A DNA stretch of 64,000 nucleotides. Source: Lineus longissimus. Lineage: Eukaryota; Nemertea; Pilidiophora; Heteronemertea; Lineidae. Location: contig NC_088309.1 in NCBI RefSeq assembly GCF_910592395.1, forward strand, positions 24,368,599 through 24,432,598. The letters run 5' to 3'. The notes beneath the pieces are model-generated. The model saw only the letters and a program-made list of their open reading frames with translations. It was not told where the DNA came from and made no database searches. Both the position numbers and the translations under genes were made by a program. Each line of letters starts with the position of its first letter. Within the stretch, counting starts at the first letter, position 1. Of the stretch, positions 9,409-24,400 are shown in pieces.

Positions 9409-12400
9409 GTAGGTACAGGTCCACCTTTTAAGTGCTTCACATCAACATTTGTTAACCTTTCTGTTTCATCGGTGTCTAGTTATAACGACTATCAGCTCAA
9501 GCTAACAGATACTATGTTGATTGAATAACAAAAATTGCCAATTTTGTTGTACATAGGCATTCGCTGTCGCCAATTACCACTTCGATGACTATAACCTGGT
9601 CATCATTTTCTGTTCTGGTATAGAAAGGTTGCGTACTTATTTCAATGATAAATCGTACTTGTAAGCCAAAATGTAAAACAGTGGTTATGGCTGGAATTGG
9701 TATATTTTCATCATGAATCGTCATCATTATTAAGGCGTCCTGGCCTAGATCTTTATATATGCCACAATTATCACCAATTTTGCATACATAACGTTTAGAA
9801 ACCCGGTCATGGACCCATATTTACATGTTTTTGATCATGACTTTCATCAACACCTCATTGGCTTAACGCAAATGACGTCATCATACCCAAACAACGGAGA
9901 CGTACTGGAAGCACTATTATATATCAGGACTTTTATGTTCTTTCTAATGGTGATACTTTTGCATGTCGTTTTGTTTGTTTTTCTTCCAGTGGAGGCAAAT
10001 TATGGCGCAGACCCCTTCCGCCGAGAACATTTTCGGCTGACCTGATATTGCACTACATGTATAACACCGCGCCCGGTTGTTTAAAGCAAGTTTTGTCACT
10101 AACGTTGGCGTTAAGGTAACTGGCGTTAAGACTTATGTTACAACCTGCATTGAAAAAATTATCGAAAAACGAACAAGCAAAGTGGTATGTTGCTTTGGCC
10201 AGCATACTAATTCTCGGCATATATGATAGACTTGCCAAGCAATGATTCTACGCTTGATGATCTATCTACCTCGAGGACGGTTTAATCAGCTGGGTTTGTA
10301 TGCATCACTCTAAATTATGAATATAGAAACCGAGATCCATTATTAACCTAAAGTACAGTCATCGGCTGCTGACACAGGACACATCGACAATAGCCATGAT
10401 AGCATAAGCTTTTGGTTGGAAGTAATGGTATAGAACCATTTCCCTGGTGCATCAGTCGCACACTGGTATTGCTCCACTGATATACAGTATCATTAATGGT
10501 AACCTGACATGATGGCAATATTTCCGACTTGAACGAACCTCGTTGACCATGCCAATTTGCCAGCGTTGTTCGTCAGTCCTTAGAAAGATACTTTAGGAGT
10601 GACGAACAAAGCTGATAAATCGGCCTGTGATATAAAGACTGAACAGCCAAAACCCTAAATGGGAAACGTTATTCACTGCCCTGGTATTCGGATTGGGAAG
10701 GCAAAGAAAGCTTGTCATTATGAATGGCGAATCCAATGCCAGACATACATACAGACAACTTGCTATGAGAACCCGCCTTATCTTCAAAGATTTTGTAACC
10801 AACCAGAGTAAATTCTATCGGCTGAAGAACAGTGAGTCGTGATTTCACACAATTGCCTAGAATTCGTACCATTTGCCTCATGACCTGTTGCAAGTCGACT
10901 GTTACTAAGCAGACCCAAAATAATCGGGGAAGTTTACCGGCGTTCTGAGAACAAGCGGTCATATCTCTATTCAAGCTTTTCGGCGGGCACAAATAAAGAC
11001 CTTAGAGATTTTCAAGAAGCTAAAGCTCAAACACTATCAGGAGTGGCATATTTGCACCTGCCGAAAAACCCATTCATTTTTCGAAAGCTCGCAATTTTTC
11101 AAAAGCTCGCGAGGGGGATTGTAACCGAAACATTAATCCATCATCTAACATTCGGGAAGACATTATTTTCTCGAGAGAGGGACACTGAGATGATTCCGCA
11201 CATCGCTTAGCTGATTAAACCGTCCTCGAGGTGATTATAGCACGCCATTACGGTGATCAATATAGCCTTTCTTGAAGCAATCTCATAAAATATTCAGGAT
11301 GAAGCAATCTCATCAAATATTTAGGATGACGAAAATTACCAAGCGTCTTATTTTATCTTGTTTACTTCTGTTTGCGCTCAGCGAAAATCATTAGGCATTG
11401 AGATGCAGGTGCAATTGACAAAAGAGATATTGTTATGTGTGCAGCTACGTGAACAGTGACCAATCAGAAATTTGTTCAAAGTTTTTGTACTGCGCCACAA
11501 AAATGTGAAATACACACCACCTGACGCTTTGCAAGGATTGTTGTGCGTAGTACTTCCACGTAACTGTCAAACTGTGAAACGTCCTCCTCCTGGATGGAGG
11601 TTATCAAAGGGTGGACCACATCAGTGATCCCGAGGGACCTTTGTTTTGGTCTGTTATGAGAGCGATGTCGATAATGATGACGATGATAGTGATGATGATG
11701 ATGGTGATGATGATGAGGATGATTACGAAGATGATGATGAAGATGATAGGCCTAGTGATGTTGATGATGATGATGATGATGATAGCTTTTGCGATTCAGA
11801 CACTTATTGCACCGACGTACTTCTATGAGGGGGTCTCTACAGATTATCTTATACGCTTATAAAACTGGTCGATCCGTGATTCGTTCGGTGGATATACTCC
11901 AACGAAGTTGAAACGACGCATTGAATGTCGCTCGGAAAGTCTTGTTGTAAACAACGTCTCAACATGGAAGTTGCTTTCTTTTTACGATATTTGAAAATAA
12001 CTTACTATATTTGAAAATCACCCTCATATGAGGGTAACACATTACTCGATCAGGTGTAACAGGTGAAACTAGAATCTATCATTTTCCAACATCAGCGCAA
12101 ATATTTGATGACTGTGAGATTGCTCGATCATGGTTTTATGTTGTGTTTGAGTGGCATTAACGTTAGAGAATCTAAACCTGGACTGCTTAGACGATATCAT
12201 AAGCCTGATAGATGGGCTCGATCAGGGATGGGCGGATGGCCATGATCTGGCGTGAAACTTCATTGCAGGATTCGGTCAAGTATGTTTATTGCACAAAATA
12301 TTATATTATTCACATATATCCATTCGATTTGTTTCATTTCGAGTTTTGCATGGTGAACCATGGAACGTTTTTTTTTACTCGTTACTTTTGGCTTGTTTAA

Positions 12401-15400
12401 AACTTAAACGAGACAAATTTAGTGGGCCTGAGTGAAATAAAGTGCTTTTTCATTTCAGGCAAATGTCAACATAACGCTTGCAACGGAATCATATTCCATC
12501 TAAACGTGATCTAAAATTTCACGTTTGGAATGTTTATTTGGTTATAGGTTTTCCATTCAGCCAAACCTATACCTAGATATGATATTTTTGGATGTGGTTG
12601 AAACACTTAAGCAGCATATTTTAGTATATTTCCGTGACATTTAAATACACTCTCTGGTTTGAAACTTCTTCGGGAGAAATAATCGATTGCACATCCACTT
12701 TCTAGCCCGAAACTAATATTGCGGATGTCATTGACACTGCATTATTTAATTTCGCCTGCTTAACCAGCAATATATTTTAATTTCGTTTTCTCTTACATTT
12801 GCATTCATGGTATTCAAATGTTCATTTGATTTTTCAGCTCTTAATAGAGAAACACAGTAGTTTTGATATAAGATATGAACTGTAAAAGCTAAATTCATAA
12901 ATTGCAATCTCAATGTATAATGTAGGCCTACAGTAACGTCATCACGTTGAAGCTAACGCTGGGAGAGAATGCATGTAGTTGCTGCTGCTGGTATAACACA
13001 TATAACCATAGCTGAATATGCTTACTGAGTCAGTGACCTCTCAACGAGATTGTTACAAGGAATGTGACAAACCTAACTACTGTTTGGTCTACCTGCAAGC
13101 AACATACTATATTAAACTATCGTCATCAGTATAAACAATAGGTTTCATCATAATTATCAGTTATTCTTGCAGATGCCAAGGCCAAATTAGATTATCATTG
13201 ATACACTCATGTCCTAACCTTGCTTATCAATCTGTGACAAGCGACAGTTCCTTTATCTTCCATTATAGTGTTACATTGGCATTTAATGCCTAATTAATTG
13301 TTTTATTGGCAATGGTATACTCATCACGCTATTTCTGTGTAATAGAATGCATTTGGTTACGAACATGTAAAAGTGTCTTAGTAGATGTCAACTGGTGAAA
13401 TGAAATATGACCAACTGCAACCACTGTCATTTGTTTTTGATACGTTTGCCATTCACATTTGGCGATTTAATACTAGCAGGATAACTTATTGCTCAGCTAC
13501 AATAAGGCCAGAGTCTGTCCTAGCCTTGTTCCCTCGCACACGTTACATACTAAATCCGGTCGTTGGTTCCATGTGTTGGCCTGAAGTTCGGCCGGTGGGT
13601 TGATTCTTTATGAGTGAGTGAGTGTACATGTATGTGTAGTAGTAGCATACATGCATTATCAGTCCACTATTCGGTGGTATTCGACAGGACTTTTGTTCAA
13701 AATATTTTTGATAAAGGTGTAAAGAGCTGAAAACGCGTTAAGATGCCATGTACTACATGTAAATCCCTCACAATAGCGCTTTCATTGTCATTGTTCGTGT
13801 ACCGAATGTCCAGGGGGTTCATCCACGGGATGGCCATAGATATCATTAAACAATAGCATGCCTATTTCTTTCAAAGAATCATATTCGCGTGGAATTGGTT
13901 TCGAAGCTTTTAATTAATTTCGTGGTCAGTTAATTTGTTATTTGCCAATACACATGGTTGCCTAACAACGATGACGCTTAATATTATCTCGTTGTGTGAT
14001 GGGAAATGAAATTGTTTGATGAAGGAAATTTCAAGTTTATCCAAAGGGGACCAAATATTTGCCTGGTGACTACGAGCAAATTTGTCCCGTATTTTCACAA
14101 GCGAAACATCCCACTTTGTCGCCTTCCCGCTGAACACCTATCATTCAGGTTCTAATAGCTCGGCGACGGACCATTTGCAATCGATAACATCAGTTATATC
14201 ATCTCAAAAGCAAGCTTATGATATCAATCACTGTGTGTGAACGCTTGGGTTTTCATATATTTGTTTTGCTCACGACCAGAGCATTTACACTTTGTAGCTG
14301 GTATATCTCGCATACAAACACTCAAATACACTCGCGTACAAACTCGAGTTTCACAGATTTTAGTCCGTTCTAGAATATTCAAACCAAGCCCCATTGTCGT
14401 AGTTAGATACCGTACATCGTCACAGATCGGGGAAATTGTAGCTCTATTCAATGGAGATAGTCCCAATTGTCGTAGTTAGATACCGTACATCGTCACAGAT
14501 CGGGGAAACTGTAGCTCTATTCAATGTAGATAGTCATATAGTCATTTTCGAAAACATCCCTATCATATTTTGTAAGCGTTAAAGATGAACCGATATCACA
14601 CTCAACCTAGTTCATCGCGTGAAAACAAATTCTAACCGGAGAAGCGGCTTACCACCGATTCCAATTTAGTAGTAAATCATTGTCATATGATGTATGACAC
14701 TTTTTGTGCATTCGTGTTCACTAAGCTCAGCTCATAACATTGCATTCGTTTTAATGAAATTTGAATTGAAGTGAATTTGAGACTTTTCAGTTATATAAAA
14801 TCACATTGTACCTATAATCTTTTAAACGCTGTTGCTGTGTACGACGATACAAATGTACGTAAGGGCAAATCTCATCACGTTGACATGCCTGGTCACTGTA
14901 TCAGCGGCAATGATTATTCTGTTTAACGCTGCTTGTGAAACTGACAAAACCAATGTACACGAGTCCTAAATACCTTTAATGTACCTCATTTTTCATTACA
15001 CTGAGTGAGGGGTAAATACAAACTGCATTCAGTGCCGAGCATCACAAATTGCATTGGGTATTTATATATGACCTTGTTGGTGTGGAATTAGAATGAAGGT
15101 AATGGCACTCCTAATGATGGGACATCGCCTGTTAGTACATCAGTTCTTATTATTTGCACGGTGGCATCAAATAAATATTGTTGGAGTGGGTTGCATTCTT
15201 CATAAAACTTTTGTGAAATTTATTCGGCCTGAACAAATAGACGAAGTTTTCATCGCAAAATTAGATACCAGTATGCACAATATCCTACAGTACATTGACA
15301 TTTGTAATACACTTGACACATGTAGAAGGACCCATTTGTTGTCCGAATTTCAGAGCATTTGGAGCAACGCGGGTCGTTTTGGTGATGTTACATCTACATG

Positions 15401-18400
15401 TTGGCCCTAAATCCTATATTTATTATCATAATTATTTCGAGCGCAAAAACTATGAACACTTTGTTTCATCCTATGTGCACTCGTGCACTTCGTCCCCCAA
15501 TGCGTGCTGCTCGTCTTAGTATAGACATGGATATTGTTACCATTCCAGCAAGAAAAGGCCCAATTAACAAGAATCACGCCATTAGTAGTCGCTCTCTAAG
15601 GGGTATCAATACAGTATTGCTTAATGGCTTTTGGTCATCCAAATAACATAAATTGATAAATTAATGGGTTTTATCGTTCTTGTGCCCGTATTTCTTCGTA
15701 TCTGTATACTGGTAGCGTGATATCTCCGTTGCCCTTTGGGACAACATCGCATTTGCCGTTCTTAAAGTACTTCTTACTCCTGGGACATATTTTACCAGAA
15801 ATGCATTACCGTTTGTTCATGCAGTGATATAGGCTGTATCATTTTATTGAGAGAGTTTTCAGCAATTCAACTCCGAGGTCAGCAACGGCATTATAAGGTT
15901 CTTTAATGTTCAGCTCGAGGCCAATCGACAGGTTGCACAATTCGAACAACGAAGTATGAAGTTCTGTTGTGTCATCAAGTCCTATGACGTAACGTCGTAA
16001 TGCAAGCATTCAATGTGCGTTTTTGGCAAGAGAGCAGGGTGAACACATGTTTTGTGTGGTCTCCCCTATGTTTCCGTGTCAGGTCCTGATATGCTAATAG
16101 ACTGTTTGAATTTCCGATATTCCCAATTCTTGTGTGGTATTTTCGTCAGATCTTCTTGTGAATGCATGGTTTTGCGTGGACTGTGAAGACAGCAGATTCG
16201 AATCTTAATGTACTGTCCTCGTACATCTTAGTGATATATTGAACATGTTGGATTGTTCTGCAGGCTGGCCAAGAATTATTTTCCCTTGCACAATAGAATT
16301 CTATTGTGTATCCATTGTTTGAGGAAAAATAATTCTGGCCCACCCTGTAGTGAATCTTCATCATATATAGGTTATCTTAGAGTGCTTTGTGTAATGGTGT
16401 ATGATGTGAAAGGACCTGTGAGATTGTAGTGAATAGCATGTGTGACATCGCTCTTAGATTGTATTGAGGACGGATATATTCTTCTTATGCAAATATGCAC
16501 GGGTTTCACTTTCTCCATCACTAGCATTGAAGTTATGAGAGAAAACAGACAGCCACTAGGGTAGAGAAACGTCAGCTCAAGAATGTGTGAAGGCCTGCTT
16601 CAATCTGTTGTCGAATGCTGGACTGCCGAGTGTGTTCACGTAAGAAAAAACCACCTTAATCAGTCGATTTTGAAATACTTGAGCGTTTTTTATTGCGTGA
16701 CATCCGCCTGTGAGCTACAAAAAATATGTAGTCTGAATTTCGCAAAAATGCAAAACAAACCTGCGACTTGTTCGATATCAAAGCAGCTTGTATATCTATT
16801 TCGTCTAATGACTATTACTAAGTACATGTAATTAATAATATCCCAAATTTTCATTACGCAAATCAGAATTTATTGAGTTGACAACAACAGTCATAAGGGT
16901 ACAGTTAAAACCAAAGTAAGAATGTCGTCTTTTCATGACCAATTTTACATACATAAATAGAAAAAATTCCAATAACGTATTATCAATTCAATATGCCTCT
17001 AAACTAAAATCAATTGCGACGAATGTCACCTACATGTGTAAAGCAGCTTCGATTCCTCAACATGTATTGAGATATTTGTACTCCAAATTTTCATCATAAG
17101 AAATCCATCGATCGGTTTTAGATCCCGCATCCCTGAGGCAATTCGGAAAAAAATGCCGATAGTGCAGTGATCAGTTTGAAAGGCCTTAAGTTGCCCATGG
17201 CAACCAAGGGATGACAATTCATAGGCCTACATGTACTCATCATGAGTAGGCATATTTAACACTACTATGTATTTTTAGATTCCCCGGGAAAGTGAGGTGA
17301 TCGCTGGGAAATACTGAGGAAGGATCCTGGGGTCTTGTTTTAAAGGTGTTCAGCTCACAAAACTCGTTGAACGATCACTATATAGCTGTGTTCACACTAG
17401 CCTCTGATACAAAGTTTATATATGTGTCATATCTTTATCTTAAAAACAAACAATGGAATATTGCTAAGTGGTGATGCTGTTCATAGAACAAAACAAATAG
17501 AATTTGATGACTGTACTTATACCACTGGCAACGTCATAAAACTAACGGGTCGAGTGTGTTGCATTGGGGCGGTTGGAGACGACCAGCAACAATTCCCTGT
17601 TGTCTAATAGATCCATTGTGGTACGTTAATCCTTTATGTTGTCATGTACGTGTCAGCTAGTCAAATTTTAGATGTTGTCAGTCAATTTCAATTAAAATGA
17701 AAGCTTTTATGTTGTTTCACACCCCTCCATGGAAACCCACATCATCATTCTTCATCCTTGTGCATTCAATCGGAAAACATTGCCATGCCTATTGGGCAAT
17801 GTGAATCTCCATCCATTTTTCATTATATACTGTTGATGTCGCAAGAAATTCTTAGATTTAGATGTGGCCTGCGTGAGATGGATTGCCTAGGTGACGGTCA
17901 GGGCTTAGAACGTACAGCACATAAGTGCAATTTTGAAAAACGTAGTTATGACAACAGTGCAGATAAGACAGTTCCACCATCTACCACAAGAACTGTACAT
18001 TGACAGTGTATTGAAGGGCTTAAAGCACAAAGGAGGCAATCACTGTAAATGCGTGTTTCTTATGATAGACTCTCTATCCGCTCTCGCCGGCATCTCAAAT
18101 TAAAAAAGGTTGCACTCATGTCGAATTCGCTCTATAAGCCCTTTGTATGTTGATTTGAAGGGACGTGGGGTTACCTTTTTGAGATATCTTGTATTAAATA
18201 AAATACTTTTTTTTGAAACAACATATCGTCACGACAATATGCATTGAATAAAAAATGAATTCAATGTAATCCCGTAAGCACTGCCGATGGAAAACCATGA
18301 CTTCACTAACCTCAATCACCTATCAATAGTTAATACAATCCATACATTTCTCAAATTGTCTGCCCTGCCTGTCTGCGTTTATTCGTGATACAGGCAGAAA

Positions 18401-21400
18401 AAACGGTCGATATATAAACGTCCTTCTAGTCCAATAGATGGAACAGTTGTCAGGCTAGCGTTTCCAATCTTTAGACAATATCGCCATTGTATCATGAGCA
18501 ACTAATTACTCTCAGATTGGCCACTAGTGGCATGGCGTAAGCAGTGGAATTGCAAAATAGGCTACTAGCTGGAATATCAGGACAGAAGCTAACGGCCTGG
18601 GGATACAGCGTAACACGACCAACGACTGCCGACCAAATTCATCTTTCCGAGTATTGATGAATATGATCATCCCTCTGCGCTGTATTCTTGAATATGTGCT
18701 GCAAATTACATGTATGTGGATGCCAAAGTAGTGTAGCCATGAACGAATTTGGATGAGGTATCATCAGAGAACGGGATAGAATAAAAAAAGTCATTTAATG
18801 GAATGACTCATTGAGGCTTCAGCTCCGCCAGTATTGAAACAGACTTGAGGCGCCTCGACCGCCATGAGAGGCGACACCGCCATGAGAGACGACACCGCCA
18901 TTTGAATATTCATGAGGTTGGAGGGAACCAGTTACGAATTAGGGAAACCTGATTCAGTCATTTTGTCCCTTACCTTTTGTAGTGAGAAGAATTCAGGCAT
19001 AGCCCAATACAGCGCCTATTGTCTTTAAACAAAGTATGCTCGCAGCTCCTGGCCTAAATTCCCATTGTTCATCTGTCTTATCAAAGGGTTGTCAGGGCAA
19101 ATCTTGATAACATCGCCCACCACGAATCAGCTTTCATCGGGTCAATATAGGCCTTAATCGGCAAGGGCAATGATCTGTTTTTAGCTGGGCAGGCCTATCG
19201 AGGGTTTTTTAAAGAATGTGACTTAGGCCATTGCATCAGTGCAGGACCATCGACGATGACAATACAAATATCAATACATTCTACCCCGTGCATGGGTTCA
19301 GCCCGTGATCGTTCCTTAAACGCATGCGCTAGATAGCGGGACATGCGCTGCTAGCTGTAGTCATAGCAACGTAACAAATATTCCAACAGAGGCTGGTACC
19401 CCCTACCTGCAACTGCAAGATTCATAAAAGTTGCATGTCACTGGCAATAATTTCTTGAAAGTCCGTATCGCTTAAATTTTCAAGCGTTTCGCTTTTGTAG
19501 GCAAAATAGAGTATTATGCTCCAAACAAACCCATACATCGTCAGTGGATCAATACAATACTGTAGGCAGTTGGCTGTTACAGGAACTGATTTTTCCCCTC
19601 CTGATAGAGTAGAGTATGCATCCTTTGTACTACCCGGGACACCCATGATTGGTGTACGTCGTGAACATCGCCCAACCACACGAAAGAACCTCATCAATAC
19701 ATACCATTAGGCGGGCAAGGAGAACGCTTGTCCAAGTAGCAACTGTTATACAAACCGTCCTATGTAGGAATTCATCGCATGTGAAGGCTCGCTCTCGTGC
19801 TGGGATTGTGTTGCATTTTTGAATTCGCTTTTTAGTGTTGTTTATTTGAAACATAAGAAATTATTGACGTTGCCAAGGCTTTACCAAATTTCATTGGGCT
19901 GACTCCATGGACTGATTCGCAAGGTCGGCTATATATTTTTTCGGAATACGAGCATGATGAGCAACTACGAATTCGAAGATACAAAATATAAAGCATTAAA
20001 CATTCGCATAATCTACTGCAACAAAGGCTTAGGAAGATAAAATATAGCTTAAACTACCAAACAATCAACATCTAAAAGGTACCGTCTATGATCAAGAGCA
20101 TTCGTGAAGGATATAAACTCAAAACTTTCAATTCACTTATTTGCCAAGCGGATTCAAAGAAATTCCCTGGAGACACCGGTGACCCTCATATTTTGGCTTC
20201 AGGTTTTTAATGTGATATTTACTGTGTTTATTTCCACTATTTACACTCAGCTAGTTGATTACCTGTGATCGTTTGGCAGTAACTTCACATTATTTACAAG
20301 AAAGTATCAGTGTCGCGGAAAACTTTCTCGAGAGTTTTATCTCGTTGTGTAGCGTTCTTCTGGATTTTTCCACACCTAGGATTTATTATCAAGTAGCTTT
20401 TAGACTAATTGAATTTCCAAAATTTCCAAATGTCTGTTGACGATAACACGGCTGTGGAAAGGATGGAGAAACAGCCACCTCCAGCCACCATCTCCACAGA
20501 TGTGGAGGTTGAGGACTCCCAGAAGGAAATCAAAAAGAAGAAGGCAGTGGAATGTTGCAAAAAGGTTATGGGGGTCGTTGGAAGTCATGTGGGATTAGGG
20601 CTAGTTGTCGTCCTCTACACTGGGTTAGGAGGTCTCATATTCGAACACTTGGAGACGACAAATGAGAAAAATACATGTATCGAGACGTTTAACAAGTATG
20701 TAGAAGCCGAGAATGATACATTATCTAGGCTCTGGGAGATGAATATTCAGAACTTGGAAGAGTATGATACCAAGACTGCCTTCAAGAAGGTTTTGGAGAA
20801 GTTTAGGGACCGCACAGTATCTATAGGGTATGATGGAACCAACTGCTCCATAATGGGCGAGGAAGGTGGAATGCCTTTCAGATGGTCCTTCTCTGGGTCA
20901 CTAATGTTCGCCGTCACCGTCATCACAACCATCGGTGAGTCGAACTCGATTTAGCTGTTCTTGAGACCATTTTCCAAAAGAGATAAGAAAGAGTAAACAT
21001 AATCAACAGTTCCCAATGCTCAAAAGCTTTTGCTTTTAAGCCTTTGCCTGCCAACGCAGTTTTTCCATCCCCGATATTTGCCGGTCAAGAAACGAACATT
21101 CCTTTTTTCTAGATAATACGCCGTACCGCATCAGACGTTCAGACGAGATTGTTGGCCTTCATCCATTTTCTCTCGTCTATATAATCCTTAGGGACTCCAC
21201 ATCATCTTTTATGGCACATTACTATGATATCTCTGAAGATGGAACTGATTGCGGAATATCATTTCATGCTTTATACATCGGGGGAAAGATTTTCATTGTT
21301 CAAGTTTGTGGTATTTTGAACATCTTCTGGCAAACATTTTGAATTTGCTCTGCGAAACAGTCATCAGATGGGAAATTAATCGTCACAGAGTAAACAGGTA

Positions 21401-24400
21401 TGCTTTGTATTGTCATCAGTTAGTTCCTTTTTCTAACTTATGTAAGAAACCCAATGTCCATTTTCATAAAAACGGAATGAGCGAAGAGCGTCATCCCGCC
21501 TTGGAGGAGCAATACACCGTGGAGAAAATCACCTCCAAGAACAGAGCGAACACTGAAGAAGAATAAAAAAAATGAAAGCGGTATACAGGAATGGTACTGT
21601 CCACGCCACTCTTAGAAGTTTTTGAGCTTTTGAAAAACCTCCATGGTCTTCATTTCGTTGAAATCATCTACGGCGGCATATTTGTGTTCGCCGAAAAACA
21701 TCAAAAAGCTCAGAAACCTTTATTTTTTAACGAGAATTTACCATGAATCAAGCTGGTTGGACAATCCACTTGTAGTTTGCATAATTGATGTCAAACTCGT
21801 TTGCAGCGTGGTTTCAAACTAAAATCCATACCTGTCACTCTGAAGAGTTTCATGCTAAAAAAGGACCAGATTTTCTATACATTTACCTTAACAGTTTACA
21901 AGGAACTTGGCTGAGCTTTTCATGAAAATTATCAAGCCTTTTACCAACTCGCCTGTCGTGTTCCGCTCAGCGGTATTCGATTGCAACCGCATCTAGTTTT
22001 GTTACAAGCCTTGTTATAATATTTCCCGATTATGACATTTTAGAGATTAATATTTCGTGTTAATCATACGTACGCCTACTACATGATGTAAGATCCGAAG
22101 GGGAAAACAAGTCGTAAAAAATCATCAGAGTTTTTTGAAATGTAGGCTTCGCTTTTGATCAATAAAAAATGAATGTCTTCCCTGGAAGATATTCACACCT
22201 TTGGCATCACTGTCAGCATTTCCTAATAGCTTCCACAGCTAAGACTTGATTCCTTGCAAATGTGTTCACAGTAATTAGACCACTTGCAACGAACCATACC
22301 GTGAAGCCCCTTCAACAGTCAATATAATGGCACTAAATTTGGTCACCATGGTTTATAGCTTCCAGTTTGGAGTGTCGTACAATCTCTGAAACCTCTTTCA
22401 TATACAGGACGAGTATAGGTTGCTATGCAGCCGGGCTAACAGAAGAATTACTTCGGACACGACGATGGTTCTGTGAGATCATCATCACCAACATCATCAT
22501 TTTCTACCAAATCTGGAAACTGATGTTCGCTTTCCGTAGATTTGTGCATTCGCCAATTAATTGCAATATTATTGAAGTCTTTAATTCACTCGCCCGAGAT
22601 TCCTGAATAAGCTACATGTATCACTGCATCGGTACATGTATATATACTTCTGACCATTAGTCGGTAATCACCAAATCTGGCAATGAACAATTGTTTCAAC
22701 CGGAGACTCGTGATAGGATAAAACCAAAATGGACACATTCGAAATTGGATGTTGAGTGATGAGTAAGCCGATTTGGCACGGAGTAGCTGGTTATAAAAAT
22801 GACCTTCTCCGGTAGGTCTATTATTTGACCCGTCAATTTCCATCATCAAGAATCTGCATATAGAACTCGTGAACGTGCTGGTTATAAAAATGACTCGACA
22901 GCAGCAATAGTTCCCCCATAACATTCCAATGTCATTTCTACTCAGCGTCTGACTGAGTAAGCAATATAACTCTGATTTATTGACTCTAATAACGCTAATG
23001 CATCAACCAGGCATCTATTGGAGCTAATAAAGGGATTTCTAATAATTTGTGGTTCCATACGGTCACAAATCAAACTCGCCTTTGCATTACGGTTGCATTG
23101 CGGTTACATTGCTTGCACTGATAGAAAGTGACATATGTGTCGTGCTAAACCATGATGTGCAAACCTTGGCAATATTAACCTATTGACAGTGGTGTTTGAT
23201 TAGCAAAGTAAACAAGAATAAGAATTTGATTGGCCGTCATCACACTGCAATTTATTGTTATTGAATATTTGCAGTTCACTAAGAAAGAACACAAATTAAC
23301 TTATAAAACTGGCTCGTCTTCATAGGCCAAAAGTCTAAGTTCGATATGAAACTATACTTAATAAAGACGAGTTCAACATAGTTCCTATAGTCTATAAATT
23401 TGCTGATAAGATGACGGAAATTCCGGCATCCTTCAGTTAAGGTGACATGGTCAACCTGCCAGGGCGAAAGCAGAAACCTTTCCAACCACCAATAAAGTCG
23501 CTGTACCAACAGGATGTAGTATCCTTATACCGTACTCGTGATAGCCAATGTTCAACCCTGCATGGTTGAAGTTACTTTCAACTGGCCTGAAATGTCCTTA
23601 TGTGCGCTAGATTGCGGCTGCCCTAGGTTCTCCAGGAAGATTTCTCGATAGACTGGGTAATAATGATTGCGATTGTAAAGTGCTTTGAGGCAGTAGAGAA
23701 CACAGTGAAAAGCACTCTACAAGAACTCTCTCTATAAAGTGTTTTTTGGAACTCGGGTGTCTGTCTTTCTATGGCCAGTGGGCTTCTTTCTCGTGAAATG
23801 AGTCGGCTATTCAGAATCCAGAATCATTCTTGATAGACTATAGTTAAACGTAGACATAGATTGTGTTTTGGCTAGTAAATTGTAGTTAATTTCATTACAT
23901 GTCAAATTCATCCTGCTTAAAATCTTTAACTAGGAGTGAGTGATGTTGTTCGCATGCGAGACTTCCTCAAGAATGTTGCTGCACCGATCTCGACAATTAT
24001 TAGCGTCAATTGGTATTGGAATATGTTCTGTACAGTGTGGTACCTTAGAGTTACCAGGCTAGTTACTCTATGAAGATAGATACACATTAGGTCTATCATT
24101 AGCTAAGATTGATATCAGCGGGCATATCAAAATATCCAGGTGAAGTATTGTATTCAATTGAAAATTAATAAAAACATTGGCGGAAACACAACTTCTGCAT
24201 GGTACATGCATAGCAAGGCTGAAATTGATATCATGATCGAGGCATATATCGAAATAATCAGGTGATCGTTCTCAAGATAGAAGTACCAATCTATGCAGAA
24301 ATAGTTCGGCCTTAAACGATTTTCTGCTTATTCCACTATCGGTTGTCTTTTCTCCCTGAAGTGTTATGTTTATTTGTATAAGACAGTGTCACTCAATACT

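Larger units (their letters stand above)
9409..20429 (+). other. Intronic region between the two K2P first exons
   Basis: About 11 kb searched for a second copy of the downstream K2P exon (GYG...TIGFG...TM4). None was seen, so exon 1a has no partner of its own here. Contents are repeats: the 24-bp inverted repeat pair (10268 and 11209), a 27-bp tandem duplication at 11274, a GAT-rich tract at 11659-11790, a 73-bp tandem duplication at 14393, a SINE-body palindrome at 16263, and an 18-bp minisatellite at 18860. The promoter of isoform B should lie just before 20430. No other genes recognised. Confidence 0.6.

Noticed and set aside
9809-10045. Hydrophobic ORF after K2P exon 1a, as a possible membrane exon
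   Set aside because: No pore motif and no acceptor in the correct phase; it does not continue the channel.
11611-11862. Met-rich / Asp-rich ORFs
   Set aside because: Produced by the GAT-rich microsatellite.
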